From positions 1,140,310 to 1,204,309 of the forward strand of contig JAEMWC010000165.1 in the NCBI GenBank assembly GCA_016490735.1: a DNA stretch of 64,000 nucleotides, written 5' to 3'. Each line of letters starts with the position of its first letter. The first letter of the stretch is position 1. Under the pieces are notes generated by a model that did not search any database, was not told where the DNA came from, and saw only the letters and a program-made list of their open reading frames with translations. The position numbers and the translations under genes were made by a program. Positions 12,401-23,316 of the stretch are shown here, piece by piece. The DNA comes from Pachyseris speciosa. Lineage: Eukaryota; Cnidaria; Anthozoa; Scleractinia; Pachyseridae.

Positions 12401-15400
12401 CGGGAACTATGTTCCTTACTCTTTTTGATCAGTGTGTGGGTTCTTTTATGTGAGGTCAGACAACAGCACTGGGAACTATGTTCCTTACTCTTTTTGATCA
12501 GTGTGTGGGTTCTTTTATGTGAGGTCAAACCACAGCACCGGGAATTATGTTCCTTACTCTTTTTGATCAGTGTGTGGGTTCTTTTATGTGAGGTCAGACC
12601 ACAGCACCGAGAACTGTGTTCCTTACTCTTTTTGATCAGTGTGTGGGTTCTTTTATGTGAGGTCAGACCCGGCACAGCACCGGGAACTATGTTCCTTACT
12701 CTTTTTTATCAGTGTGTGGCTTCTTTTATGTGAGGTCAGACCACAGCACCGGGAACTGTGTTCCTTACTATTTTTTATCAGTGTGTGGGTTCTTTTATGT
12801 GAGGTCAGACCACAGCACTGGGAACTATGTTCCTTACTCTTTTTTATCAGTGTGTGGGTTCTTTTATGTGAGGTCAGACCACAGCACCGGGAACTATGTT
12901 CCTTACTCTTTTTGATCAGTGTGTGGTTTCTTTTATGTGAAGTCAGACCACAGCACCGGGAACTATGTCCCTTACTCTTTTTTATCAGTGTGTGGGTTCT
13001 TTTATGTGAGGTCAGACCACAGCACCGAGAACTTTGTTCCTTACTCTTTTTGATCAGTGTGTGGGTTCATTTATGTGAGGTCAGACCACAGCACCGGGAA
13101 CTATGTCCCTTACTCTTTTTGATCAGTGTGTGGGTTCTTTTATGTGAGGTCAGACCACAGCACCGGGAACTATGTTCCTTACTCCTTTTGATCAGTGTGT
13201 GGGTTCTTTTATGTGAGGTCAAACCACAGCACTGGGAACTGTGTTCCTTACTCTTTTTGATCAGTGTGTGGGTTCTTTTATGTGAGGTCAAACCACAGCA
13301 CTGGGAACTATGTTCCTTACTCTTTTTGATCAGTGTGTGGGTTCTTTTATGTGAGGTCAGACCACAGCACCGGGAACTATGTTCCTTACTCCTTTTGATC
13401 AGTGTGTGGGTTCTTTTATGTGAGGTCAGACCACTGCACCGAGAACTGTGTTCCTTACTCTTTTTGATCAGTGTGTGGGTTCATTTATGTGAGGTCAGAC
13501 CACAGCACCGGGAACTATGTTCCTTACTCTTTTTGATCAGTGTGTGGGTTCATTTATGTGAGGTCAGACCACAGCACCGGGAACTATGTTCCTTACTCTT
13601 TTTGATCAGTGTGTGGGTTCTTTTATGTGAGGTCAGACCACAGCACCGGGAACTATGTTCCTTACTCCTTTTGATCAGTGTGTGGGTTCTTTTATGTGAG
13701 GTCAGACCACAGCACCGAGAACTGTGTTCCTTACTCTTTTTGATCAGTGTGTGGGTTCATTTATGTGAGGTCAGACCACAGCACCGGGAACTATGTTCCT
13801 TACTCTTTTTGATCAGTGTGTGGGTTCTTTTATGTGAGGTCAGACCACAGCACTGGGAACTATGTTCCTTACTCTTTTTGATCAGTGTGTGGGTTCTTTT
13901 ATGTGAGGTCAGACCACAGCACTGAGAACTGTGTTCCTTACTCTTTTTGATCAGTGTGTGGGTTCTTTTATGTGAGGTCAGACCACAGCACTGGGAACTA
14001 TGTCCCTTACTCTTTTTGATCAGTGTGTGGGTTCTTTTATGTGAGGTCAAACCACAGCACTGGGAACTATGTCCCTTACTCTTTTTGATCAGTGTGTGGG
14101 TTCTTTTATGTGAGGTCAGACCACAGCACCGGGAACTATGTTCCTTACTCTTTTTGATCAGTGTGTGGGTTCTTTTATGTGAGGTCAGACCACAGCACCG
14201 GGAACTATGTTCCTTACTCTTTTTGATCAGTGTGTGGGTTCTTTTATGTGAGGTCAGACCACAGCACTGAGAACTATGTTCCTTACTCTTTTTGATCAGT
14301 GTGTGGGTTCTTTTATGTGAGGTCAGACCACAGCACTGACAACTATGTTCCTTACTCTTTTTGATCAGTGTGTGGGTTCTTTTATGTGAGGTCAGACCAC
14401 AGCACCGGGAACTATGTTCCTTACTCTTTTTGATCAGTGTGTGGGTTCTTTTATGTGAGGTCAGACCACAGCACTGAGAACTGTGTCCCTTACTCTTTTT
14501 TATCAGTGTGTGGGTTCTTTTATGTGAGGTCAGACCACAGCACTGGGAACTATGTCCCTTACTCTTTTTGATCAGTGTGTGGCTTCTTTTATGTGAGGTC
14601 AGGCCCGGCACAGCACCGGGAATTATGTTCCTTACTCTTTTTGATCAGTGTGTGGGTTCTTTTATGTGAGGTCAGACCACAGCACTGGGAACTATGTTCC
14701 TTACTCTTTTTGATCAGTGTGTGGGTTCTTTTATGTGAGGTCAGACCCGGCACAGCACTGGGAACTATGTTCCTTACTCTTTTTGATCAGTGTGTGGGTT
14801 CTTTTATGTGAGGTCAGACTCAGCACAGCACCGGGAACTATGTTCCTTACTCTTTTTGATCAGTGTGTGGGTTCTTTTATGTGAGGTCAGACCACAGCAC
14901 CGGGAATTATGTTCCTTACTCTTTTTGATCAGTGTGTGTGTTTTTTTATGTGAGGTCAGACTCAGCACAGCACCGGGAACTATGTTCCTTACTCTTTTTG
15001 ATCAGTGTGTGGGTTCTTTTATGAGAGGTCAGACCACAGCACTGAGAACTGTGTTCCTTACTCTTTTTGATCAGTGTGTGGGTTCTTTTATGTGAGGTCA
15101 GACCACAGCACTGGGAACTATGTCCCTTACTCTTTTTGATCAGTGTGTGGGTTCATTTATGTGAGGTCAGACCACAGCACCGGGAACTATGTTCCTTACT
15201 CTTTTTGATCAGTGTGTGGGTTCTTTTATGTGAGGTCCGACAACAGCACTGGGAACTATGTCCCTTACTCTTTTTGATCAGTGTGTGGGTTCATTTATGT
15301 GAGGTCAGACCACAGCACTGGGAACTATGTCCCTTACTCTTTTTGATCAGTGTGTGGGTTCTTTTATGTGAGGTCAGACCACAGCACTGGGAAGTATGTC

Positions 15401-18400
15401 CCTTACTCTTTTTGATCAGTGTGTGGGTTCTTTTATGTGAGGTCAGACTCAGCACAGCACCGGGAATTATGTTCCTTACTCTTTTTGATCAGTGTGTGGG
15501 TTCTTTTATGTGAGGTCAGACTCAGCACAGCACCGGGAATTATGTTCCTTACTCTTTTTGATCAGTGTGTGGGTTCTTTTATGTGAGGTCAGACCACAGC
15601 ACCGGGAACTATGTTCCTTACTCTTTTTGATCAGTGTGTGGGTTCTTTTATGTGAGGTCAGACAACAGCACAGGGAACTATGTTCCTTACTCTTTTTGAT
15701 CAGTGTGTGGGTTCTTTTATGTGAGGTCAGACCACAGCACCGGGAACTATGTTCCTTACTCTTTTTGATCAGTGTGTGGGTTCTTTTATGTGAGGTCAGA
15801 CCACAGCACTGAGAACTATGTTCCTTACTCTTTTTGATCAGTGTGTGGGTTCTTTTATGTGAGGTCAGACCACATTACTGAGAACTATGTTCCTTACTCT
15901 TTTTGATCAGTGTGTGGGTTCTTTTATGTGAGGTCAGACCACAGCACTGAGAACTATGTTCCTTACTCTTTTTGATCAGTGTGTGGGTTCTTTTATGTGA
16001 GGTCAGACCACAGCACTGAGAACTGTGTCCCTTACTCTTTTTGATCAGTGTGTGGGTTCTTTTATGTGAGGTCAGACCACAGCACTGGGAACTATGTCCC
16101 TTACTCTTTTTGATCAGTGTGTGGGTTCTTTTATGTGAGGTCAGACCCGGCACAGCACTGAGAACTGTGTCCCTTACTCTTTTTGATCAGTGTGTGGGTT
16201 CTTTTATGTGAGGTCAGACCACAGCACTGGGAACTATGTCCCTTACTCTTTTTGATCAGTGTGTGGGTTCTTTTATGTGAGGTCAGACCACAGCACCGGG
16301 AACTATGTTCCTTACTCTTTTTGATCAGTGTGTGGGTTCTTTTATGTGAGGTCAGACCACAGCACTGAGAACTGTGTTCCTTACTCTTTTTGATCAGTGT
16401 GTGGGTTCTTTTATGTGAGGTCAGACCACAGCACTGGGAACTATGTCCCTTACTCTTTTTGATCAGTGTGTGGGTTCTTTTATGTGAGGTCAGACCACAG
16501 CACCGGGAACTATGTTCCTTACTCTTTTTGATCAGTGTGTGGGTTCTTTTATGTGAGGTCAGACCACAGCACCGAGAACTGTGTTCCTTACTCTTTTTGA
16601 TGAGTGTGTGGTTTCTTTTATGCCCTCTTTCAGTTTTTTACATGTAGAGGTAAGGAGATATTGGGCCAATGGCTTAACATAACTTCCCAGTGGTGCGATC
16701 AGCTGAACTGAAGCAGATGTTGAGGACACAGCCAGCATGATCTGATCTTGGTAAACGTGTGGTCCTGTCTGGGGTTTGAACCTGTGACCTCCCACTCAGC
16801 AGTCTGGTGCACTACCAACTGTCTCAACTGGGTGGTTGGTGCTAAATACATTGACACTCAAATAAAGTGATTTATTATTTCATTTACCTGTAACTGACCT
16901 ATTAGTGACATGTTGACTGTATGACTGTCCAAGGCCGTTGTCATACTGACACAAGATTGGTTTCTGCCAGTTGACCTTAACTGAGCTGAGAAAGCTTTTC
17001 GCTCAATCAAACCAGCAAGGGACCAGAGAAAATAATAGTGCTTTAATTTTAGTAAACTGCTGGTCTTTTCTGTTTTTTTTCCTCATCACTTTAGTCTTGC
17101 CATGCTATTCAGGAAGGAACTGCTAACAGCCTACTGTGCTGTACACATGCAGTGTTAAAAGAGATCTTTATAGCTTATGACAAAGCACTATTTTAAGCAT
17201 GTTGCTCGTTTAGTGTCACTGGGTTGTTAGTTTACCAGGGAATACAACTGTACCTATTTTTTTCTTTTCAATCCATTAACTTGGCTTTTAATAACCAAGT
17301 AATCTTTGATTGATTGTGAAAAGGCAGAGTTTCATTGTATAGATCTTAGCTATATACAAATGTATAATTATAGGGGTCTTCTTCTAAAGTTTGCTTTCTT
17401 TTAACAAACTGAGTCTGTCCTACCCATGAGAATTAATGCTTGAGTTGACTTGGGGAAACAAAGCGTACATCATTGTACATTTATCAGAAGACCCTAATAA
17501 ATACATACTTTTTGTCTATAGTTTCTAAGTTTTTCCCCTGCAGGGTATGTTGCACTATCAATCTGCCCTTCTGCAGTCTTTAACAACAATGTTCTACTCC
17601 TTACCTATGGTCCTTGGTATCGCTGAGGAAAAACAAACTGTGGAAATAAATTTATTTGAAGAATATATGGAGGACTCTGTAAGTAGTGTGTTGTAAATTA
17701 AGGTGAACAAGTGTACAGCTTTTATTGGTTTGATATGTTATTTTTACTCATCTAGTTGGGGGCGGTGGGGGTTAAATTTTAACTATACCCACCAAATTAG
17801 ATTCTGCTTGAACCCCTAAGTGGTCCTTTCAGAATTTCTGAATTTAGCACCCAGCACTTTTATCTGTTTCCTTCCTTAGAGTCAAAACATGTTTGTGCAC
17901 TGGGGCCATAGGACTCTTGTTACAGCTTAAACCCTATATTAATGAAAGACATGTTAAAAGTAAAGAAAACCAAAAAAATATGGATCGGCTTTGTTTGACA
18001 TTACTTCACCAGTTGACCAAACCTATAAATAAGCCTCTTTGGCTTAGGATGGCGATGATTCAAATGGATTGCAACTTGAAAAAAAACTTAAAGTAGACCG
18101 ACTTTTTCAAGTTCTTCTTGTATGCTGTGAAAAAATGGCCAAATACAGATTAGTTGGCTTGCTGGGCATTATGAGAATCACGGGTTTCTTTCTTTTGAGA
18201 AACCAGAGGCGTTTTGGTTACAAGGAAAGGTTTTTAATTTGAACCCAAAACGTGAAAATCACCATGACGTGGTCCCTTTTACAATGATGTTGGGTAACTT
18301 GAGCAATCTACATGTATATAAATTATGGCCATATACCCGAGTTCTCACTGAGCCTCCCATTGCATGAATTTTTCCCGTTGCAGTATCACCCAGCTGTTGG

Positions 18401-20448
18401 AGCTAATGTTGCGGTACTTGCCAAACAAATTGAAATCTACTCTGCTGCTCTTAGAATCGAGGCTCACTTTCTAGGACTCAGGTTTGTACTGTTATACGTG
18501 TAGTCTTCTAAGTATGTTTTTAGATCTCCAAGTCTTGTACCACCATCACCTTCACCATGACCATCACCATTGCCACGACCATGACCATGACCGTGACCGT
18601 GACCATGACCATGACCATGACCATCACCTTCACCATGACCATGACCATGACCATCACCACCGCCATGACCATGACCATGACCATCACCTTCACCATGACC
18701 ATGACCATGACCATGACCATGACCATGACCATGACCTTTACCATGACCATCATCACCGCCATAACCATGACCATCACCTTCACCATGACCATGACCATGC
18801 ACCATGATCATCACCATGACTGTCACCATTACCATCTCCGTCACCGTCATCGTCATCGTCAAACAAACAATAATCTCGTTAATTTCTTTTTGTGGAACAT
18901 TTCTTTTCTCCCAATATAGACTTAAGGCTGGGCTTCCGGTTATGCAACCACGAGGACTACAGCAACGAGAACGTTGTTGCAAACTTAATACACCTGTTAC
19001 ATGCAAAATGTACAAAGTTGGGCAAAATCATCAAAGTCATGCAAAGTGACCTAAGATGTACGATTTTATCTCCACTCTCTAAAAACGACCAAATCAACGA
19101 AAAGTGACCTTGTCAAAGAGTTGCATCTACATACTTGTATGAGAATGTGAGACAAACATTATCAGTATTGGGAGTTGTCCTAAGGAATTCAGCTCCCCGA
19201 TATTTAGGCGATATCAAGAGTGTTTGCCTTTTGCTCCTCAGGTACATCATGAAAAACTGGCCCGTGACTTCGGCCCTGGTTGGGATCACCATCAATGTGT
19301 TGATAATCAGTTCCGTGTTCTTCTTCGCGTACAGCGCCTTTTCCCCTGAAGATTCCTTCGAGGAGGAGGTGGAGCATTCGCAGCCGGCAGACCTGGACAC
19401 TGTGACCGCTGAGCAGCAACGCGTGCTTACGAGACGACGCGTGAGTCGAAGGGAGTCTGCAACAGACAATCTCGACACCACAAGGAGGCAACCCAGCACT
19501 GGTAGGTTGGCGTCCAGAATACCTGGCGCTTCACGTGACCAGGCGCACAGCCAATCAAATGGAGGAATGACACGATGTGCCTCCTTTCCTTCCTGCAGGT
19601 GGGACATGTCTTTTCAAAGCGCTGCAGCGTCGTCTGCCTGCCATTCATCCGGCTCCCTACATAAACATGGTCCGCGCTACCATAGCAACGATGATTTGGT
19701 TGCCTGTCGGGGCTGTTCGTGTCCTGATGGCGTCGTTAACGGGCGCGGCGAGCTTGGTGGGGATCCGATGGGCTTCCAAGATCTCCCCGCCTCTACAGGC
19801 TCCCGAATAGATAGAGATCCTTACTACGTCTTGAATTTTCAGGACGGAAGTGTGTGGAGGAGCAGAAGACGACCTTATGTCGACGGGCATGACCGCAAGG
19901 AGGGTGATAGTGGGTTCCCTGTGGCGAGATTTGCTAGTGAACGCCGGAGTCCTGTGGCAAGGCCCGGGGGTCTCAGGTCACGATTCACATGGAAGAAAGT
20001 GCCAGAGCATGGCGAAATGTCCAGCGGTAGCTCGACAGAGTGCGTTCATACGCGAGCAGTGAATCGGCGACGAAGAAGGCCGAAGACCTTTTCATTTCAC
20101 AAGAGTTCGGATTCCGATGAGGCGGGTGGAGGGGCAGGGGATTTTAATTACACATGCCACCATACCCACGAGTGCATGGAATGTGATGACTTCACCTCAA
20201 ACGCACCACTGAAGAGCAGGGTACCTGATGGTGCTGCATCCTCGTCTGAGCACCTTCATCACTGGGCCCCTGGCACCGTGAGCGCCGTGGATAATGGCCG
20301 TATCTCGGCCGACCAAAGCCCCACCCGCACCATGAGTGATAGCGATCGCAGTGCGGCAGGAAACAAGCGATCAGTCAATAAGACGAGAGCAAGGTTTGGA
20401 CTGTCAATTAAGAAGATCCTCTCCAAAAAAGAGGATAAGTCTTCCTGA
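3421..20448 (+). CDS. BSCL2: Seipin, ER lipid-droplet biogenesis protein (7 exons)
   Basis: Seipin is an oligomeric ER membrane protein that organises ER-lipid droplet contacts and triglyceride flow into nascent droplets. I assembled seven exons by splice sites and homology: 3421-3623, 3766-3844, 5093-5168, 10378-10445, 17544-17678, 18384-18481 and 19242-20448. Every junction is GT..AG and the phases agree, giving 621 residues. Exon 1 has a first membrane helix (about residues 23-46) followed by FYYAYMPTVSHVRPVF, almost the human seipin sequence. Exon 2 gives LCSFPEANLSL, exon 3 the GQRYRVFLDLEMPHSPVNK strand region, exon 5 MLHYQSALLQSL and the FxIAEEKQ-like hydrophobic helix, exon 6 IEIYSAALRIEAHFLGLR, and exon 7 the second membrane helix starting RYIMKNWPVTSALVG. 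The ATG is the first in frame and matches the short N-terminus of the family. The lumenal core is complete. The tail is far longer than in human seipin (398 residues) and its splicing is uncertain (see the separate entry). Identity is from recognition of conserved blocks, not a search. Confidence 0.93.
4107..4331. mobile_element. MITE in seipin intron 2
   Basis: Terminal inverted repeats CCGTTTCTCGAAAGTCCCG at the left and CTTTCGAGAAACGCAC at the right, with a second inverted block CCGAAAA / TTTTCGG just inside. About 225 bp, non-coding. Confidence 0.6.
7096..7336. mobile_element. MITE in seipin intron 3
   Basis: About 27-bp inverted ends: left GGGCCGGGTTGTTCGAAAGC, right GCTTTCGAACAACCGGGCCC, each followed inward by a matching GATTAA / TTAATC block. 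About 240 bp in total, with an AT-rich non-coding centre. Confidence 0.75.
8126..8502. repeat. Near-perfect 180-bp head-to-head palindrome of a tRNA-SINE
   Basis: Arms 8126-8305 and 8323-8502 are almost exact reverse complements, with a 17-bp spacer. Each arm includes a B-box-like GGGTTCAAATCCCATC followed by CTCGAAAAAAAT-type SINE body sequence. The spacer repeats part of the B-box motif, suggesting that one SINE copy was joined to an inverted copy. Confidence 0.85.
8613..8752. repeat. 64-bp-arm palindrome of the same SINE
   Basis: Arms 8613-8676 and 8689-8752 are near-exact reverse complements around a 12-bp CTCCTCCTCTTT spacer. The sequence is the same SINE segment as in the larger palindrome 110 bp upstream. 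Confidence 0.8.
10145..10225 (+). repeat. Degenerate tRNA-derived SINE head
   Basis: A-box-like TAGCTCAGTGGTGGAG and a decayed B-box (GTCATAGGTTGCACTC) at tRNA spacing. The acceptor stem does not close, so this is a SINE promoter remnant rather than a tRNA gene. Confidence 0.5.
10868..16840 (-). mobile_element. tRNA-derived SINE interrupted by the expanded minisatellite
   Basis: On the minus strand a tRNA-like head lies at 16771-16838, with an A-box-like region near GTTGGTAGTGCACCAGAC and B-box AGGTTCAAAC. Body sequence lies at 16623-16770, the 69-bp array follows, and more body at 10886-10997 ends in an ATC/ATT simple-repeat tail (10873-10891). The array therefore seems to be an amplified internal segment of a single SINE copy. 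The assignment of the two flanks to one element is inferred from order and orientation. Confidence 0.5.
10998..16622. repeat. 69-bp minisatellite, about 81 units
   Basis: A near-identical 69-bp unit repeats for 5.6 kb. Each unit carries CAGCACCGGGAACTATG, a TTTTGATCAGTGTGTGGG block and TTCTTTTATGTGAGGTCAG. Units differ at a few recurring positions (CACC/CACT, TGTTCC/TGTCCC, CTTTT/ATTTA). Nine units have a 4-bp insertion next to CAGCAC, near 11698, 12668, 14606, 14747, 14818, 14961, 15448, 15520 and 16146, making them 73 bp. Because 69 is divisible by three, long frames stay open on both strands until a 73-bp unit shifts them. The array lies wholly inside a seipin intron. Confidence 0.97.
17679..18383. 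other. Seipin intron 5
   Basis: 705 bp between exons with consensus ends (GTAAGT at the donor, TTGCAG at the acceptor). I see no repeat or gene in it. Confidence 0.7.
18541..18860. repeat. Degenerate hexanucleotide (ATGACC)n repeat in seipin intron 6
   Basis: Imperfect 6-bp repeats (ATGACC with ATCACC, GTGACC and CTTCACC variants) keep frames open on both strands, reading as His-Asp, Met-Thr, Gly-His or Met-Val repeats. The tract lies in the intron between the exon ending at 18481 and the one starting at 19242, and has no start or splice context of its own. Confidence 0.9.
19242..20448 (+). CDS. BSCL2: Seipin last exon with two possible C-terminal tails
   Basis: This exon completes the Arg codon begun at 18480-18481, encodes the second membrane helix (about 19243-19335), then an acidic and Ser/Arg-rich cytosolic tail. 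Read straight through, the frame stays open for 1,207 bases to TGA at 20446-20448, ending SIKKILSKKEDKSS. That tail is hydrophilic and looks disordered. However, a consensus donor (G^GTAGGT, 19502) and an acceptor after a strong pyrimidine tract (CTTCCTGCAG, 19598) bracket a 97-base stretch. Its removal would switch frame and end at 19810, giving about 376 residues in total, close to usual seipin length. The tail would then be hydrophobic and amphipathic (APYINMVRATIATMIWLPVG). Both frames are open over the shared 212 bases. I favour the long frame because 400 open codons are unlikely by chance, but both isoforms may exist. Confidence 0.7.
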
Positions 20449-20671
20449 ATAAGGGGAATTACAGACGCAATTAATTTATGATTCATCGCTTTGGAAGCGT
20501 TATTAATTTATTTCAGTTGTGAGCTGAAGTGCTATCAACCTATTTACAATTTATCTCTGAAACGGGCGTTGAGAGTAACTTGTGAGTCGTTCCATTAATT
20601 TATCTCAAGTATGAGAATCGATAATAGTTGCAGAATGTAGAGAGTGGTCCACACAAAGAGTTGAAAGAAAG

Positions 20672-20799
20672 CTGAGGCCCGGTTCAAACGTCGAACTTCT
20701 CATGTGCCGAATCTAATGCAAATGAGCGAAAACAATAGATTTTTCTCATTTGCATTAGATTAGGTACATGAGAAGTTCGACGTTTGAACCGGGCCTTAG
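20672..20799. mobile_element. Hairpin MITE
   Basis: Arms of about 50 bp run from GGCCCGGTTCAAACGTCGAA to its inverse ending GGTTTGAACCGGGCC, with a short AT-rich loop. The sequence is non-coding and almost entirely foldback. Confidence 0.75.
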
Positions 20800-21511
20800 G
20801 GAACCCACTGTCGCTAAACAAGCTGCCTATTGCAGAATGCTTCAATTAGGAACAGCTCTCGTTGAGTCACAGCACGTTGACATTAAGGCATAAACAATTG
20901 AAGTGGTCACTTCAGTTTTGGAAAGAGAACGTTGCTTTGTAATTTCTTTTTCTTTGCTTTATAAGCGTTATTTCTGTATCTCAACTACGAAAGCCTCAAA
21001 AATGAGTGAAACTTTTAAACAAAGTAAAAGCGACACACGATAGTGATAATTCTATAGTCAACCTAGAAGAGAGAACAAATCTCGTTGAAAAAGACGTTGG
21101 AAATCTATTTATTGGAAGCTTGCAAGTTAAGGTGGAATACGCTTCTTGGGGAAATATTGAGCCCGGTCCTTTTAGAAAGGAATTTGTCGAATTACTGGCA
21201 AAGAGTATTCCAGGTTAAACTGGGCCCTGACTTTTATGGGTTGCAATTGCCATGCGTTGTTTTCAACTACGACAATTTTTAATTTAAGAGAGAATAGAAA
21301 ACATTGGAACTGAGGTTTCAATTTATAGGTAACAATTTTATACAGAATTTCAATACTCACTTAATTTATTTACTGGAGAATTGTAAGAAGATTGAAGCAT
21401 AAACTATTGCATGCTCTGTTTTAGTAGTGAAGAAGAAAACATACTGTTCTAATACCGAGATGTCCGTTGTTATGAGCTAGTCACGTGGCTGGGTTGCACT
21501 CTACTTGACAA

Positions 21512-21722
21512 TTAGATTATTTCTATCACGTGATAGCTGATAAGCGCGCAGCCCGAATCAGCTATCATGCATAGAAATCGAGAGCGGATAATCTGTTTTA
21601 GTAAATCTACTAGTCGTTCAAAGCTAAACAGGGAGGTTATGTAAATCCTCTTCGCAGACACTTCGAAACGCGAAGAAGCGGCCGCCATTTTGTTCACAAC
21701 CGCTACTCACTATCACAGAATA
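21512..21722 (-). repeat. Dispersed repeat, inverted relative of 24838-25065
   Basis: Read on the minus strand it aligns over about 210 bp with the plus strand at 24838-25065. Shared blocks include AACAAAATGGCGGCC, TCTCGATTTC and ATAGCTGATTCGGG. Function unknown; probably a non-autonomous DNA element. Confidence 0.6.
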
Positions 21723-22058
21723 GATAGTGAGTAGCATATCCAATCAGAGAACGGCATTCGCGATAGAATGTTAGTAGATTTATACTAACAAAAGATATCT
21801 CACCCTAAAATTGTCTTCCAATCTTCCAGTCTGGTTCCCCTTTGGCTTAACTGGCCTCAGTGGAAATGTTGCGTCGTCTGGAAAGAAAAACCATTGGGGG
21901 AAAGTCAACAGACAGGCTGCTTTGACAATGTTGGTATTTTATTTTATTTTATTTTTTAATATTTAGTTCGCCCTTCTATCTTAGTTTAGTATAAATCAAC
22001 TAGCGTTCTATCACGAATGCCGCTCTCTGATTGGCTACACTATTCGCTATCTATTTGA
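21721..22058. mobile_element. MITE with ~70-bp inverted ends
   Basis: The left arm (21721-21785) and right arm (21990-22058) are imperfect reverse complements. They share CCAATCAGAGA, CGGCATTCG and GATTTATACTAA blocks. The interior is non-coding. Confidence 0.65.
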
Positions 22059-22108
22059 CAATTATCCTGCGAAATCGCGCTGAATATCACGTGATACTAG
22101 AGAGCTTA

Positions 22109-22714
22109 CGCAACGACGACGACGACGGCAACGAAAACGTCATTTGAAAATGAGACTTCCCGTTTTTGTAACTCTTTCACGATTATTCCAACTTTTTTAA
22201 CTTAAAAAATGCTGGCGAACTGTCCAGGGTCTGAATTACTGTGAACGGTGTTAAAATAAAGAAAAAGAAAAAAATTTACTGTCATGCGGTCACGTTCTAG
22301 TGAAAACCGAAAATTTGGTCAGGCGAAGCTTTTTCCCTAGTACTGTCCTAATGGCAAACGCAACATCTTTTAAAATTGATTGTTAAATGTTAAATTTTAA
22401 ATCATATTCTTAGTATAAATTTTTTAGTAGTCATGATTGAAATTTATGTAACTCTTGTAGGTTTTATAATTTTTAATTATTTTGTAAACCCAGTCCCAAT
22501 AAGGTTTTCTGTAATTTTCCGAACTTTGTAAACACATTGCAATTCATTTTAATGCGAGAATGTGTCGATTAAACATCTTCATCTTCATCTTCACGTCGAC
22601 GTTTTGCAGATGACAGCAAAGAAACGTACCAAAATGTAAAACGCACGTGCAGAGCTATTGTTTTTGCTCATTAAGCCCATTGTTGTGTGGCGCCGTCGTA
22701 GTTGCGTAAGCTCC
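22109..22714. mobile_element. MITE, relative of the 58.4 kb foldback
   Basis: Inverted ends: left GAGCTTACGCAACGACGACG, right CGTCGTAGTTGCGTAAGCTC. The inner left sequence (GGCAACGAAAACGTCATTT, GGCGAACTGTCCAGG) matches the element at 58361-58803. Confidence 0.65.
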
Positions 22715-22874
22715 CTACTTAGGCGACGAGGCCGTAGGCCGAGTTGGCTAAAATCAGGGGATATTCCGCAAGATTGAGCGGGATAATTGTTTTATTATCC
22801 TACAAATTGATCACAAAGCACAATTTACTTAGTTTTGGAGGGCATATTGGCCTTCACTCGGCCTTCCCACAAGA

Positions 22875-23189
22875 TGTAATGTAATGTAATGTAATGTGTA
22901 TTTATATACCGCTCATATCATAATCTCATGGCGGTTTACAACACTGGCCGGGGGACTTTACCAGACTGCTTATAACGCAGTTTACAATTAATGAAGTTGA
23001 GTTATGAGTGCCCCCGTAATATCAATATCAAATTAAGACAGACATTAGGGGTGGTCACTGCCAGAGTTTTGTTACGTCCCTAGTGGTTCTTTTACGTCCC
23101 ACAGAATCAGAGAAAGAGTTGTGAGACGGGGCCTACGGTTTATCGTCCTTATCCGAGAAGACTAGAAAGTCTAACCGTTTGTAGATGTC

Positions 23190-23222
<33 letters not shown>

Positions 23223-23316
23223 AAAGACCCTGAGTGTTGGTCCAGCCGGGGTTTGAACCCGCGACCTCCCGCACGATAGTCCAGTGCTCTACCACTGAGC
23301 TAACCGGTCTGCGGTG
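22875..23316 (-). repeat. tRNA-derived SINE, complete copy
   Basis: On the minus strand a tRNA-like head (about 23316-23250) has A-box TAGCTCAGTGGTAGAGC and B-box GGGTTCAAACC. A body of about 370 bp follows, then a short pentanucleotide tail that reads TGTAA repeats on the plus strand at 22875-22896. Head, body and tail are all present. I did not find a clear target duplication. Confidence 0.8.

Larger units (their letters stand above)
10446..17543. other. Seipin intron 4 (7.1 kb)
   Basis: The largest intron of the gene. It is dominated by the 69-bp minisatellite and the SINE sequence that flanks it. The rest (10446-10860 and 16850-17543) is AT-rich with nothing recognisable. Confidence 0.75.

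Noticed and set aside
12639..13925. 428-codon open frame in the minisatellite as a protein gene
   Set aside because: It is 69-bp periodic DNA open on both strands, broken by 73-bp units, and lies in a seipin intron.
10998..16622. CRISPR-like array
   Set aside because: Units are contiguous with no unique spacers, and the locus is an animal intron.
18464..19015. 183-codon Gly-His-rich minus-strand frame
   Set aside because: Artefact of the hexanucleotide repeat in seipin intron 6.
23250..23316. Functional tRNA gene
   Set aside because: A and B boxes are present, but the acceptor stem is not closed and SINE body sequence follows directly.
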